Below, in pieces: positions 1-7,797 of a stretch of 40,860 nt of DNA; position 1 is the first letter of the stretch; every line of letters starts with the position of its first letter. The stretch is from NCBI GenBank assembly GCA_030429865.1, contig JAUIFX010000016.1, positions 1 to 40,860 of the forward strand. Direction: 5' to 3'. The position numbers and the translations under genes were made by a program. The notes under the pieces are model-generated. The model was not told the origin of the DNA and did not search any database. It was given only the letters and a program-made list of their open reading frames with translations. This DNA comes from Gammaproteobacteria bacterium (GTDB lineage: Bacteria; Pseudomonadota; Gammaproteobacteria; Ga0077536).

Positions 1-2
1 CT

Positions 3-80
3 ACGCTGGGCGCGCTGGTCGGCGCGCTGCTCGCGGGCTGCGCGGGCATCCCCACCACGGTGCCGCGTCAGCCGAGGTAG
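3..80 (+). CDS. C-terminal fragment of a truncated gene, possibly a small lipoprotein
   Basis: The window opens inside an open frame that ends in TAG at 78-80. The visible 25 residues are hydrophobic, include LLAGCAG, which fits a lipobox with a candidate lipidated Cys, and finish with a short polar tail. This could be the end of a very small lipoprotein or the last membrane helix of a longer protein; the start lies outside the window, so the two cannot be told apart. It runs in the same direction as the next gene, 58 bases upstream of it. Confidence 0.4.
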   Translation, partial: TLGALVGALLAGCAGIPTTVPRQPR

Positions 81-138
81 CGATTTCGGCCGCACAGCAC
101 GTGTCATTCACCTCGCCAGGAGACCACGGAGCCGCGTG

Positions 139-1254
139 ATGAGACTGAGCCCGTTCGACGACTACCCGTTCCACCAGGCGCCGACGCCGTTCGCGACCGT
201 GGCGACCTCGGATGCTCACTACAACGACGGCTATTTCTGTGCCTTCTATGCCACGGACTGGTATTGCTGCACCGGCCTGCGCCTGCATCCCAACGTCAAC
301 GTGGTCGATGGCTGGGCAACCATCGCGCACGGCGGGCGGCAGACCTCGCTGCGCGCCTCGCGCGCGCTGCATCCTCGCTATGGCGATCTCGATGCGGGCC
401 CGCTGCGCTACGAGATCCTCGAACCCATGAGGCGCATGCGCGTGAGCGCGAGCGACAACGCGGCCGGGATCGCGTTCGACGTCGTTCTCGAAGCGCAATC
501 GCCGCCGTTCGTCGAGGAGCGCTACCAGCATTTCAAGTACGGTGCAGTGGTCAACGACCTGGTGCGCTACACCCAGGTCTGCCGCGCCACGGGCAGCGCC
601 CTCATCGCCGGCCGGCGCGTGCCGATCGACGGCTGGCACGCGATGCGCGATCACTCCTGGGGCGTGCGTTCCTCGATGGCGATGCCGACCGGTATCGCGG
701 GCGCCGCACCCGAATCCGCCGCCGCGGCGCGCCGTGCGCTGCGCCTGTGGGTGCCGTTCCAGGTCGAGGACCATTGCGGGTTCTTCAACACGCACGAGAG
801 CTCCGACGGACAGCCGCTCGATTTCGAAGGACGGCTCGATTACGCCGACGGCCGCACGGTGCGCCTGCGTGCGGTGCGCCATGAACTCGAGTACCTCACC
901 GGCACGCGGCAGCCGCGCGGCGGCACGCTCGAGCTCGACGGCGAGGACGGCGTGACGCGCCGCTACACCCTGTGCCTCGCCGGCACGCCCGCCGACGTGC
1001 AGGGTGGCGGCTACTACCGCGGCTGGCGCGACAACCTCGGCCCCGGCATCTACCGCGGCGCCGAGCACGTCGAACATGACAGCTACGAGGTTGCGGCCGG
1101 CGGACTGCCCGGCGGTCCGCCGCACGTGCCGGCCGCGCAACGGCTCGGTCCGACGGAATACCCGATGGCGATGACCGGACCGGGCGGCGCCGTCGGCATG
1201 GCGCATTTCGAGCACACCTTGAGCGGTCCTTACCCGCGTTACGGCTTCGAGTGA
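139..1254 (+). CDS. DHSWG-motif protein of unknown function (DUF7064/7065-like, possible AttH/CrtC lipocalin-type fold)
   Basis: This gene encodes a 371-residue soluble protein without a signal peptide or membrane helix. The clearest landmark is WHAMRDHSWGVR near residue 175; a DHSWG block of this kind is known from uncharacterised proteins distantly related to AttH and hydroxyneurosporene hydratase (CrtC), which have a double lipocalin-like fold. The C-terminal third contains a second beta-rich segment. I chose the ATG at 139 because GGAG lies seven bases upstream; the GTG at 136 in the ORF track would be too close to that site. No substrate can be inferred. Family placement is from memory of the motif and is uncertain; that it is a real gene is much more certain. 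Confidence 0.72.
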   Translation: MRLSPFDDYPFHQAPTPFATVATSDAHYNDGYFCAFYATDWYCCTGLRLHPNVNVVDGWATIAHGGRQTSLRASRALHPRYGDLDAGPLRYEILEPMRRMRVSASDNAAGIAFDVVLEAQSPPFVEERYQHFKYGAVVNDLVRYTQVCRATGSALIAGRRVPIDGWHAMRDHSWGVRSSMAMPTGIAGAAPESAAAARRALRLWVPFQVEDHCGFFNTHESSDGQPLDFEGRLDYADGRTVRLRAVRHELEYLTGTRQPRGGTLELDGEDGVTRRYTLCLAGTPADVQGGGYYRGWRDNLGPGIYRGAEHVEHDSYEVAAGGLPGGPPHVPAAQRLGPTEYPMAMTGPGGAVGMAHFEHTLSGPYPRYGFE

Positions 1255-1390
1255 GGCCGGGGCCCGGTAGCGACGTTGGCCGTCCGCGCGGCAGGGTCCG
1301 TGTCCGCCAAGCGGCCTTGCACGGGTACTGGCGTTTCTCGGGTGCGTGCGTCAGGATACGGCCCCGGTAACAACACGCGAGGAGGTATTC

Positions 1391-1771
1391 ATGTTTTCGC
1401 ACATCATGGTTGGCAGCAACGACATCGACCGTTCGAAGAAATTCTACGACGCCCTGCTGGGCGCGCTGGGCGCGAAGGAGGCGATGGTCGATGACAAGAA
1501 CCGCCTGATCTACATGCACAACAACGGGCTGTTCCTCGTCAGCCAGCCGATCGACGGCAAGCCGGCGACTGCCGCCAACGGCGGTACCATCGGTTTCGCC
1601 TGCGAGTCGCAGGAACAGGTCGATGCGTGGCATGCCGCGGGCTGCGCCAACGGTGGCAAGAGCATCGAGGATCCGCCGGGCATTCGCGAGAGCGGTTTCG
1701 GTCCGCTGTATCTCGCCTACGTGCGCGATCCGGACGGCAACAAGCTCTGCGCGATGTACCGCGCCGGCTGA
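1391..1771 (+). CDS. VOC family (glyoxalase/bleomycin-resistance fold) protein
   Basis: A 126-residue protein with the layout of a single-module vicinal-oxygen-chelate protein. It starts with FSHIMVGSNDIDRSKKFYDA, the first beta-alpha unit with a metal-ligand-position His, and ends with YVRDPDGNKLCAM, the usual final strand. Members are metal-dependent lyases, isomerases, dioxygenases or resistance proteins, and the exact reaction cannot be read from sequence. The start at 1391 is preferred over the track start at 1346 because GAGGAGGT lies just upstream of it and family members begin at this point. It appears monocistronic, with a strong intrinsic terminator about 45 bases after the stop. 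Confidence 0.88.
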   Translation: MFSHIMVGSNDIDRSKKFYDALLGALGAKEAMVDDKNRLIYMHNNGLFLVSQPIDGKPATAANGGTIGFACESQEQVDAWHAAGCANGGKSIEDPPGIRESGFGPLYLAYVRDPDGNKLCAMYRAG

Positions 1772-1815
1772 GCCGGGCGCGCGTAGCCCGCTGGCTGCGC
1801 AGCGCTTGAAGACAT

Positions 1816-1864
1816 CCCGCACGGTGTCCGCGCCCGGGCGCAGACACCGTGCGGGTATTTTTTT
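1816..1864 (+). terminator. Rho-independent terminator after the VOC gene
   Basis: A perfect 13-base stem pairs CCCGCACGGTGTC (1816-1828) with GACACCGTGCGGG (1843-1855). The loop is 14 bases and GC-rich, and TATTTTTTTT follows directly. It sits between two convergent genes; the T-tract is on the plus strand, so it mainly stops transcription from the VOC gene. Confidence 0.93.
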
Positions 1865-1915
1865 GGCCGCGTCCCGCGTCCCGCGTCCTCCGGCATCCCG
1901 GAGGGCCGCGCGGGC

Positions 1916-2638
1916 TCAGGCGATGTAGGGGGCTACCGCCTCGCGCACGGCCTTGGCCACCGCGACCGAGTCGGGCGTGTCGGAATGTACGCAGATGGTG
2001 TCGACGCGGGTCGCTACGTCCTTGCCGTTGACCGACCGGATGCGCCCCTCGGAGACCACGCGCATGATCTGCTCGACGGCTTTCTCCGGGGCGACGGGAG
2101 TGTGCTGCCGGGTGATGATGCAGCGACCCTCGTCGTCGTAGTCGAGATCGGCGAAGATCTCCCACTTCACGTCCGTGTATTTCGGCCACACGGTTTCGTG
2201 CAGCGTGCCGGTGGTGCCGTACATGGGCACGCCGAAAGCCTGCGCGGCCTCGGCACACGCGATGGCGACGTCTTCGTCCGTCCACGCCGCGCCGTACAGC
2301 GCGCCGTGGGGCTTGACGTGGTTGAGCGTCATGCCTTCGATATCGAGAAAGCCTTTCAGCGCGGCGACCTGGTAGATGATGCTGTCGCGCAGCTCTTCGC
2401 GGTCCATCTTCATCACGCGCCGCCCGAAGCCGTCACGGTCCGGGTAGGAAGGGTGTGCGCCCACCTTCACGCCGTGCTGCTTGGCGAGCCTGACCGTGCG
2501 ATGCATGACGACCGGGTCGGAGGCGTGGAAACCGCATGCCACGTTGGCCGAGGTGATGTAGGGCATGATCGCCTCGTCGTCACCACAGGTGTAGATGCTG
2601 TACGCCTCGCCCATGTCGCAGTTGATGTCGATGTTCAT
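1916..2638 (-). CDS. pxpA: 5-oxoprolinase subunit A (LamB/YcsF family)
   Basis: The 240-residue product opens with MNIDINCDMGEAY and contains ANVACGFHASDP, KVGAHPSYPDR and VKPHGALY, all hallmarks of the LamB/YcsF family. PxpA works with PxpB and PxpC to cleave 5-oxoproline (pyroglutamate) to glutamate with ATP in the cytoplasm. Length matches the family (about 240-255). The start at 2638 is supported by AGGAGG seven bases upstream; the track extension to 2983 runs antisense into the neighbouring gene and should be ignored. PxpB and PxpC, usually adjacent, are absent here; the next minus-strand gene upstream is a glycerate kinase. Confidence 0.92.
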   Translation of the reverse strand: MNIDINCDMGEAYSIYTCGDDEAIMPYITSANVACGFHASDPVVMHRTVRLAKQHGVKVGAHPSYPDRDGFGRRVMKMDREELRDSIIYQVAALKGFLDIEGMTLNHVKPHGALYGAAWTDEDVAIACAEAAQAFGVPMYGTTGTLHETVWPKYTDVKWEIFADLDYDDEGRCIITRQHTPVAPEKAVEQIMRVVSEGRIRSVNGKDVATRVDTICVHSDTPDSVAVAKAVREAVAPYIA

Positions 2639-2738
2639 CGGAAACCTCCTTGCTGAGTGCACGGACCGGACCGGGCCATCTTCGCACCCGCAGGGCTGGA
2701 CCGCTACCCGCGCGGCGGGGCCGCGGCGCGCCGCCGCT

Positions 2739-3890
2739 TCAGTCGCGCAGCCGTGACGCGAGCTGCAACCATCGCGCGACGCGTGCGCCGGCCCGGCGCA
2801 GCGCGGCCGGCGCGTCGTGCAGGGCTTCCCCGAGTGACAGCGGGTGCGTGACGCAGGCCTCGATGGCATCGAAGCGCGCCGCGAGGGCGGACTCTGCATC
2901 GGCGGCGATGGCACCGCCGATGGCGACGACCGGGATGCCCAGGGCACGGGCGGTAAGCGCGACCCCGCTGGGCGCTTTGCCATGCAGGGTCTGCGCGTCG
3001 AGTCGCCCCTCGCCGGTGATCACGAGCGTGGCGCCGCGCAGGCGTGTCTCGAGATCCAGCGCGTCCATCACCAGCGTCGCTCCGGGTTGCAGCGTTGCGC
3101 CCAGGAAGGCCAGCAGGGCGGCGCCGGCACCACCGGCGGCGCCCGCGCCGGGCCGTGCGCGCACGGCGCAGCCCAGGCTTGTCTCGACGATGTCGTAGAA
3201 GTGTGCCAGCGCGGCGTCTAACTGCAGTACCTGCGCCGCGGTTGCGCCTTTCTGCGGCCCGAACACGGCCGCAGCGCCCTGCGCGCCGAGCAGGGGATTG
3301 TCGACGTCGCAGGCGACGCGCAGGCCCGCACGGCGCACGCGGGGATGCAGATCGGTGACGTCCACGCCGGCAACCTCGGTGAGCAGCGCGCCGGTCATCG
3401 GTTCGGTGATCACGCTGCCGTCGGCGCGCCGGAACACCGCGCCGAGCGCTTGCACGAGGCCGGCACCCCCATCGATCGTGGCCGAGCCGCCGATCGCGAT
3501 CACGATCGATTCGAGCCCCGCGTCGAGCGCTGCGCGGATCAGTTCGCCCGTGCCGTAGCTCGTCGTCGCGAGCGGGTTGCGCGCCGGCGGCGGTACGAGC
3601 GCGAGCCCGGAGGCACTGGCCATCTCGACGACCGCGGCGCGGCCGGCGCCGAGCACGCCGTAGCTGGCGCGCAGCCGTTCGCCGCGCGGACCGGTGACCT
3701 CGCTGGTGACAAAACGCCCACCGCTCGCCGCGATCAACGCGTCGGCGGTGCCTTCGCCGCCGTCCGCCAGGGGCAGCTCGTCGAGTACGGCGCCGGGCAG
3801 CACGATGCGCACCCCGTCGGCGATGGCGTGCGCGACGGCTGCCGCCGGCAGGCTCTCCTTGAACGAATCCGGGGCGATGACGATTCTCAC
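2739..3890 (-). CDS. Glycerate kinase (GarK/GlxK type)
   Basis: A 383-residue protein starting MRIVIAPDSFKESLPA, the signature beginning of type-I glycerate kinases. These phosphorylate D-glycerate with ATP, giving 2-phosphoglycerate in the GarK/GlxK branch, and feed glyoxylate or glucarate breakdown products into lower glycolysis. Further family blocks are LPLADGGEGTADAL, AIGGSATIDGGAGL and VITGEGRLDAQTLHGKAP. Length is typical. It lies 100 bases upstream of pxpA on the same strand, so the two may be co-transcribed, but no functional link is obvious. It is divergent from the SDR gene, so a promoter region must lie at about 3891-4020. Confidence 0.95.
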   Translation of the reverse strand: MRIVIAPDSFKESLPAAAVAHAIADGVRIVLPGAVLDELPLADGGEGTADALIAASGGRFVTSEVTGPRGERLRASYGVLGAGRAAVVEMASASGLALVPPPARNPLATTSYGTGELIRAALDAGLESIVIAIGGSATIDGGAGLVQALGAVFRRADGSVITEPMTGALLTEVAGVDVTDLHPRVRRAGLRVACDVDNPLLGAQGAAAVFGPQKGATAAQVLQLDAALAHFYDIVETSLGCAVRARPGAGAAGGAGAALLAFLGATLQPGATLVMDALDLETRLRGATLVITGEGRLDAQTLHGKAPSGVALTARALGIPVVAIGGAIAADAESALAARFDAIEACVTHPLSLGEALHDAPAALRRAGARVARWLQLASRLRD

Positions 3891-4027
3891 GGCAGCGACA
3901 CGCTACCACGCGCCTCCCGGGTCAGGCGATCGGTTCGTAGCGAACGGCGGTGCGCCGTGATTAATCCCGCACCTGGCCCTATCCTGTCGTACGGATCAAG
4001 CCGGACTAGCCGTAAGGAGGGTGTTCG

Positions 4028-4768
4028 ATGAAGCAGCAGAACGCGGGCAAGGTGGTCGTCATCACGGGCGCGAGCAGCGGTCTCGGCGAGGCCGCCGCAC
4101 GCCGCCTGGCCGCGGAGGGGGCCAAGCTCGTGCTGGGCGCGCGGCGCCTCGAGCGGCTGCAGGCGCTGGCAGATGCCTTGTCACCGGCCGCGGTCAGCGT
4201 CGTGCAGACCGATGTCACCGACGCGGCGCAGGTCCAGCGTCTCGTCGATCACGCCGTCGAGGCGCATGGCGCGCTCGATGTCATCGTCAACAATGCCGGG
4301 CTCATGCCGCACTCGCCGCTCGAGCGCGGCAAGATCGCGGACTGGGATCGCATGATCGACGTCAACATCAAGGGCGTGCTCTACGGTATCGCGGCCGCCT
4401 TGCCGCACATGAAGGCGCGCGGCAGCGGGCACATCATCAACGTCTCGTCCGTCGCCGGTCACAAGGTGCGCCCGGGCAGCGCGGTGTATGCCGCAACCAA
4501 GGCGGCGGTCCGCATGATCTCCGAAGGGCTGCGCCAGGAGGTCAAGCCGTACAACATCCGTACGACCGTGATCTCGCCGGGAGCGGTCGAAAGTGAGCTG
4601 CCGGACAGCCTCACCGAGCCCGATTTCGCCAAGGCGGTGCACGAGTTCTACGAAAAATTCGCGATTCCGGCCGAGTCCTTCGCCAACATGCTCGCGTTCG
4701 CGATGAGCCAGCCGCCGGACGTCGACGTCAACGAGATCCTGTTTCGTCCGACGAGCCAGGAGTTCTGA
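4028..4768 (+). CDS. Short-chain dehydrogenase/reductase (classical SDR)
   Basis: A 246-residue classical SDR, a cytoplasmic NAD(P)-dependent oxidoreductase of Rossmann fold. Visible motifs are the cofactor-binding TGASSGLG near residue 13, NNAG near 90, the catalytic Ser in INVSSVAG, and the YAATK active-site Tyr/Lys near 157. The Arg residues after the second strand (GARRLERL) suggest NADP preference. It resembles the YdfG-like group that acts on hydroxy acids or small carbonyl compounds, but the substrate is not determinable. TAAGGAGGG seven bases before the ATG supports the start. It faces the SH3 protein gene downstream with an 11-base gap. Confidence 0.93.
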   Translation: MKQQNAGKVVVITGASSGLGEAAARRLAAEGAKLVLGARRLERLQALADALSPAAVSVVQTDVTDAAQVQRLVDHAVEAHGALDVIVNNAGLMPHSPLERGKIADWDRMIDVNIKGVLYGIAAALPHMKARGSGHIINVSSVAGHKVRPGSAVYAATKAAVRMISEGLRQEVKPYNIRTTVISPGAVESELPDSLTEPDFAKAVHEFYEKFAIPAESFANMLAFAMSQPPDVDVNEILFRPTSQEF

Positions 4769-4779
4769 GCGCAGCGGTG

Positions 4780-5436
4780 CTAGTCGCGCAGCGGCAAACC
4801 GCAGCAGCCCGACAGCAGTGATACGCCATCCGCGCGGCGCCACAGCAGGTCCGCCGCCCAGCCGTAGAGCCGTTCGCTCATGCCGTCGGAACACTGCGCG
4901 GGCCGCACCAGGAGCGTGTAGTGTGCGGACGCGTCGCGGGCTTCGAGCGCGACCGGGAAATGGAGGCCGTTGCGCGATTCGGCGTGGTCGACCACGTCGG
5001 CGTCGCGTGGCGACCCGGCCCCGAGCAGGTCGAGGTGCAGTTCGCCTGCGACCGTCAGCGCGGCACTCCAGAACGGTTCGGTACCGGCGCAACGCAGCCC
5101 GGCCGGCAGGGACGTACCCGCGACGCGTGGCAGGTCGACCGGGGCGAGGTAGCGCAGCGCGACCCAGGCATTGCCCTCGCGCCACAGGATCCGGCCCCAC
5201 GCGCCGCTGCCATCGACTTCGAGGATCTCGAGCGGCGCAGCGCCGGCACCCAGATCGCCGAGGTCGGCGGCGCTGCCCGACGGCGCGGCACGCACGTTGA
5301 GCACCGAGCCGTCACCGATACCGCTTACCCGGTAGGTTCGCGGTGCGGCCGGGGGTTCGGCGAGCGTGACGGTGCTCGCGAGGGCCAGCGCAGCGAGGCC
5401 GGCGAGGGCGCGGGACCTGCACTCAGGCGCGCACAC
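4780..5436 (-). CDS. Secreted SH3-domain protein with CxGTEPFW domain
   Basis: A 218-residue exported protein. An N-terminal signal peptide (ALAGLAALALASTVTLA) is followed by a bacterial SH3 domain (GSVLNVRAAPSGSAADLGDL through AWVALRYLAP, residues about 40-100). A C-terminal domain contains RCAGTEPFWSAAL, a motif of uncharacterised periplasmic proteins of the COG3650 type. The start codon is GTG at 5436, 12 bases after the stop of the amidase gene, so it is probably the last gene of the msrB-amidase-SH3 transcript. Six Cys residues remain in the mature part, and SGCCGLPL lies near the end. A role in envelope or peptidoglycan stress is plausible from the neighbour, which also carries an SH3 domain. 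Confidence 0.82.
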   Translation of the reverse strand: MCAPECRSRALAGLAALALASTVTLAEPPAAPRTYRVSGIGDGSVLNVRAAPSGSAADLGDLGAGAAPLEILEVDGSGAWGRILWREGNAWVALRYLAPVDLPRVAGTSLPAGLRCAGTEPFWSAALTVAGELHLDLLGAGSPRDADVVDHAESRNGLHFPVALEARDASAHYTLLVRPAQCSDGMSERLYGWAADLLWRRADGVSLLSGCCGLPLRD

Positions 5437-5448
5437 GTAACCGGACGC

Positions 5449-6288
5449 TCATCGCGGGGCGAGCCAGTGGCTGTGGACCCAGCCGGTATCATCTTCGGCG
5501 CCGTCGCTGATCTCGGCCACCAGCCACCACAGGCCGTCGGTCTCGATAGCCGAGACCAGCGTGCCGTGGCCGAGCAGCTTGATGCGTTCGTGCTCGATAC
5601 CGGGCCCGCTGCGCATGTTGAGCCCGCGGCGGGCATGAACCTCGAACACCGCCATGGCCGCGGCTTCCTCGGCACGGCCGCCGAGCATCGCGCGAAAGCG
5701 TTGCATGTCCCAGGCAGGGCCCGGATCGGACTTGCGCTGGGGGGAGATATCGTCGTGGCCGAGCACGGCGTCCGGCGTGATGCCATAGGTTTCGCCGAGC
5801 GCGCGGACGATCTCGGCAACCACCCGTACCTGCGCGGCGTCGAAGATTTCCCAGCCCGTGACCTGCCCCGGGTGATGGCGGTGCGCCGCCTCGACGACGC
5901 GATCGTCGGTGAGCGGCGTTCCGGTCCACGTCTTCCAGCGTCCGGCGGCGCCCTGCAGCTTGCCCCAGTTGACGATCTCGATGCCGACCGAGCAGGCGTT
6001 GAGGCCGTCGCGCCCCATCCAGCTGCTGCGGCCGGCGTGCCAGGCCCGCTCGTTGAACGGCACCATCTGCGTGACCTCGCCATCGTGGCCGACGACCAGG
6101 TGTGCCGAGACCTTGTTGGCCGGGTTCCTGAAGAACTCGACCGTGCCGCGCGCGCTGCCGTTCGCGGTGTAGTGGATGACGACGAATCGCGGCTTGTTGC
6201 CGACGAGCTTGCCGCCCTGGTTCGCGGTGGCCTCGAACGGCACGGCATTGCCGTCGGCATCGAACAGCCTGTGCCTGGTGATGTGCAT
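5449..6288 (-). CDS. N-acetylmuramoyl-L-alanine amidase (Amidase_2) with C-terminal SH3 domain
   Basis: A 279-residue protein with two modules. Residues about 20-190 are an AmpD-like zinc amidase; the three expected zinc ligands are visible as His in VVIHYTAN, His in VLGHDDISP and Asp in RKSDPGPAWDM. Residues about 205-279 form a bacterial SH3 domain (RRGLNMRSGPGIEHE through GWVHSHWL). The family cleaves the bond between MurNAc and the stem peptide. I see no signal peptide at the chosen start, so it may act in the cytoplasm on recycled muropeptides or be exported in a non-standard way. The start at 6288 is preferred to the track start (6375) because GGGAGAA precedes it. Confidence 0.9.
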   Translation of the reverse strand: MHITRHRLFDADGNAVPFEATANQGGKLVGNKPRFVVIHYTANGSARGTVEFFRNPANKVSAHLVVGHDGEVTQMVPFNERAWHAGRSSWMGRDGLNACSVGIEIVNWGKLQGAAGRWKTWTGTPLTDDRVVEAAHRHHPGQVTGWEIFDAAQVRVVAEIVRALGETYGITPDAVLGHDDISPQRKSDPGPAWDMQRFRAMLGGRAEEAAAMAVFEVHARRGLNMRSGPGIEHERIKLLGHGTLVSAIETDGLWWLVAEISDGAEDDTGWVHSHWLAPR

Positions 6289-6323
6289 ACGGCTTCTCCC
6301 GGTGCCGTGCCCGCGGCGCGGCC

Positions 6324-6782
6324 TCAGGCGGTTGCGTCTTGTTCGACCTTGCGAAGCGACAGCGCGTTCATGCAATAGCGCAGACCGCTCGGTGGCGGTC
6401 CGTCAGGGAAGACGTGGCCGAGATGGGCGTCGCAGGTATTGCAGACCGCCTCGATGCGGCGCATGCCGTGAGAATCGTCGGCGCGGTAGGCGACTGCATT
6501 CTCGGCGATCGGCTGGTCGAACGACGGCCAGCCGGTGCCGGAGTCGAACTTCGTCGCCGCGTCGAACAGCAGGGAGCCGCAGCACACGCAGGCGTAGCGG
6601 CCCGGTTCGAAGCGGTTGCAGCTGTCCGAGCTGAACGGCATCTCGGTGCCGGCCTCGCGCGCGATGGCGAACTGCTCGGGCGTGAGGAGTTGCCGCCACT
6701 CGTCGGCGCTCTTCTCCACGCGCCGCGCGGGTTGCGGGTTGCCCTCGGCGGCGAAGCGCAGGACGGCGGTCCAGTCAAGCAT
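6324..6782 (-). CDS. msrB: Peptide-methionine (R)-S-oxide reductase MsrB
   Basis: A 152-residue MsrB that reduces methionine-R-sulfoxide in proteins. The two zinc-binding CxxC pairs are CVCCG and CNTC, the substrate-site block is FDSGTGWPSF, and the catalytic Cys lies in GLRYCMNALSL. Family members usually read RYCINSASL here, so the Ser-Ala stretch is slightly altered while the Cys is kept. There is no signal peptide, so it is cytoplasmic. The start at 6782 has AGGAG nine bases upstream; the longer track ORF to 7034 crosses the intergenic region. It is probably the first gene of the cluster with the amidase and the SH3 protein, and divergent from the ABC exporter. Confidence 0.95.
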   Translation of the reverse strand: MLDWTAVLRFAAEGNPQPARRVEKSADEWRQLLTPEQFAIAREAGTEMPFSSDSCNRFEPGRYACVCCGSLLFDAATKFDSGTGWPSFDQPIAENAVAYRADDSHGMRRIEAVCNTCDAHLGHVFPDGPPPSGLRYCMNALSLRKVEQDATA

Positions 6783-7043
6783 CGAATTCGCTCCTGTCAT
6801 CGTGGTCGTCACGCGAATCGTGGGTGAAACCGCATGGTAATCAGGGCCGGTCCGCACTGGCAATCGCGCGCCGGTCCCGCGATCGCGCGTGGACGGTACC
6901 GCGCCGCCCGGCGCCCGGTAAGCCCGGCCCGTGCCGGAGGACGCGGTCTCCGGGTCCCGCGGCGCGCGCAGACGAATGTGATCCCGATCATGCCGCGCGC
7001 CGGGCATCTCCCCTAGGCTGAACCGCCTACGCATGGAGCCGTC

Positions 7044-7793
7044 ATGCCCCGAACCACGACGATGGCGAGTTCGGCATCATCAACCGCCAGGAAGATCGCC
7101 CTGCGTGGAGCCGCTCTGAGCAAGGTCTATCGCGCAGGTGATGTCGCCGTGCACGCGCTGCGGGACGTCGACATCGAACTCTACCGGGGCGAGTTCGTCG
7201 TGCTGCTGGGACCGTCGGGCAGTGGCAAGTCGACCTTGCTGAACATTCTCGGCGGACTCGACGTCCCGAGCAGCGGACAGGTCTACTTCGACGGCGCAGA
7301 GATCACGGCGCGCGACGAAGCGGCATTGACGCGGTTTCGCCGCGATCATGTCGGTTTCGTGTTCCAGTTCTACAATCTCGTGCCGAGCCTGACGGCGCGC
7401 GAGAACGTGGCCCTGGTTACCGAGATTGCCCGCGACCCGATGACGCCCGAGGCGGCCCTCGAGGTCGTCGGGCTCGCCGGCCGCCTGGACCATTTCCCGG
7501 CGGAGCTGTCCGGCGGCGAGCAGCAGCGCGTGGCGATAGCCCGCGCGATTGCCAAGCGGCCGGACGTGCTGCTGTGCGACGAGCCGACCGGCGCGCTCGA
7601 CAGCGTCACCGGGATACTGGTGCTCGAGGCGCTGGAGGGCGTCAACCGTGAGCTCGGTACGACCACCGTGGTGATCACGCACAATGTCACCATCGGCGGC
7701 ATGGCCGACCGCGTGATTCGACTTGCCGATGGCCGCATCAGCGAGATCACCCGCAACGCGCAGCGCCGCCGGGCCGCGCAACTCAGCTGGTAG
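7044..7793 (+). CDS. ABC transporter ATP-binding protein (MacB/LolD type)
   Basis: A 249-residue nucleotide-binding subunit. Motifs in order are Walker [10 protein letters not shown] (about residue 56), Q-loop [14 protein letters not shown], signature LSGGEQQR, Walker [13 protein letters not shown], and the H-loop His in VVITHN. The FQFYNL and DEPTGALDS wording is typical of the MacB/LolD/FtsE branch that pairs with FtsX-like permeases. The next two genes provide that permease and an adaptor, so this is the motor of a tripartite export system. The ATG at 7044 has GGAG upstream; an ATG at 7062 is also possible because the first ~15 residues are not conserved. The stop is four bases before the permease start, implying translational coupling. 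Confidence 0.95.
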   Translation: MPRTTTMASSASSTARKIALRGAALSKVYRAGDVAVHALRDVDIELYRGEFVVLLGPSGSGKSTLLNILGGLDVPSSGQVYFDGAEITARDEAALTRFRRDHVGFVFQFYNLVPSLTARENVALVTEIARDPMTPEAALEVVGLAGRLDHFPAELSGGEQQRVAIARAIAKRPDVLLCDEPTGALDSVTGILVLEALEGVNRELGTTTVVITHNVTIGGMADRVIRLADGRISEITRNAQRRRAAQLSW

Positions 7794-7797
7794 GACG

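Noticed and set aside
1-1215. 404-aa minus-strand ORF opposite the first gene
   Set aside because: It is Arg/Ala/His-rich, lacks motifs and a ribosome site, and lies antisense to a gene with a clear conserved motif; typical high-GC shadow.
4921-6378. 485-aa plus-strand ORF
   Set aside because: It is antisense to the SH3 protein and the zinc amidase, whose catalytic residues are intact on the other strand.
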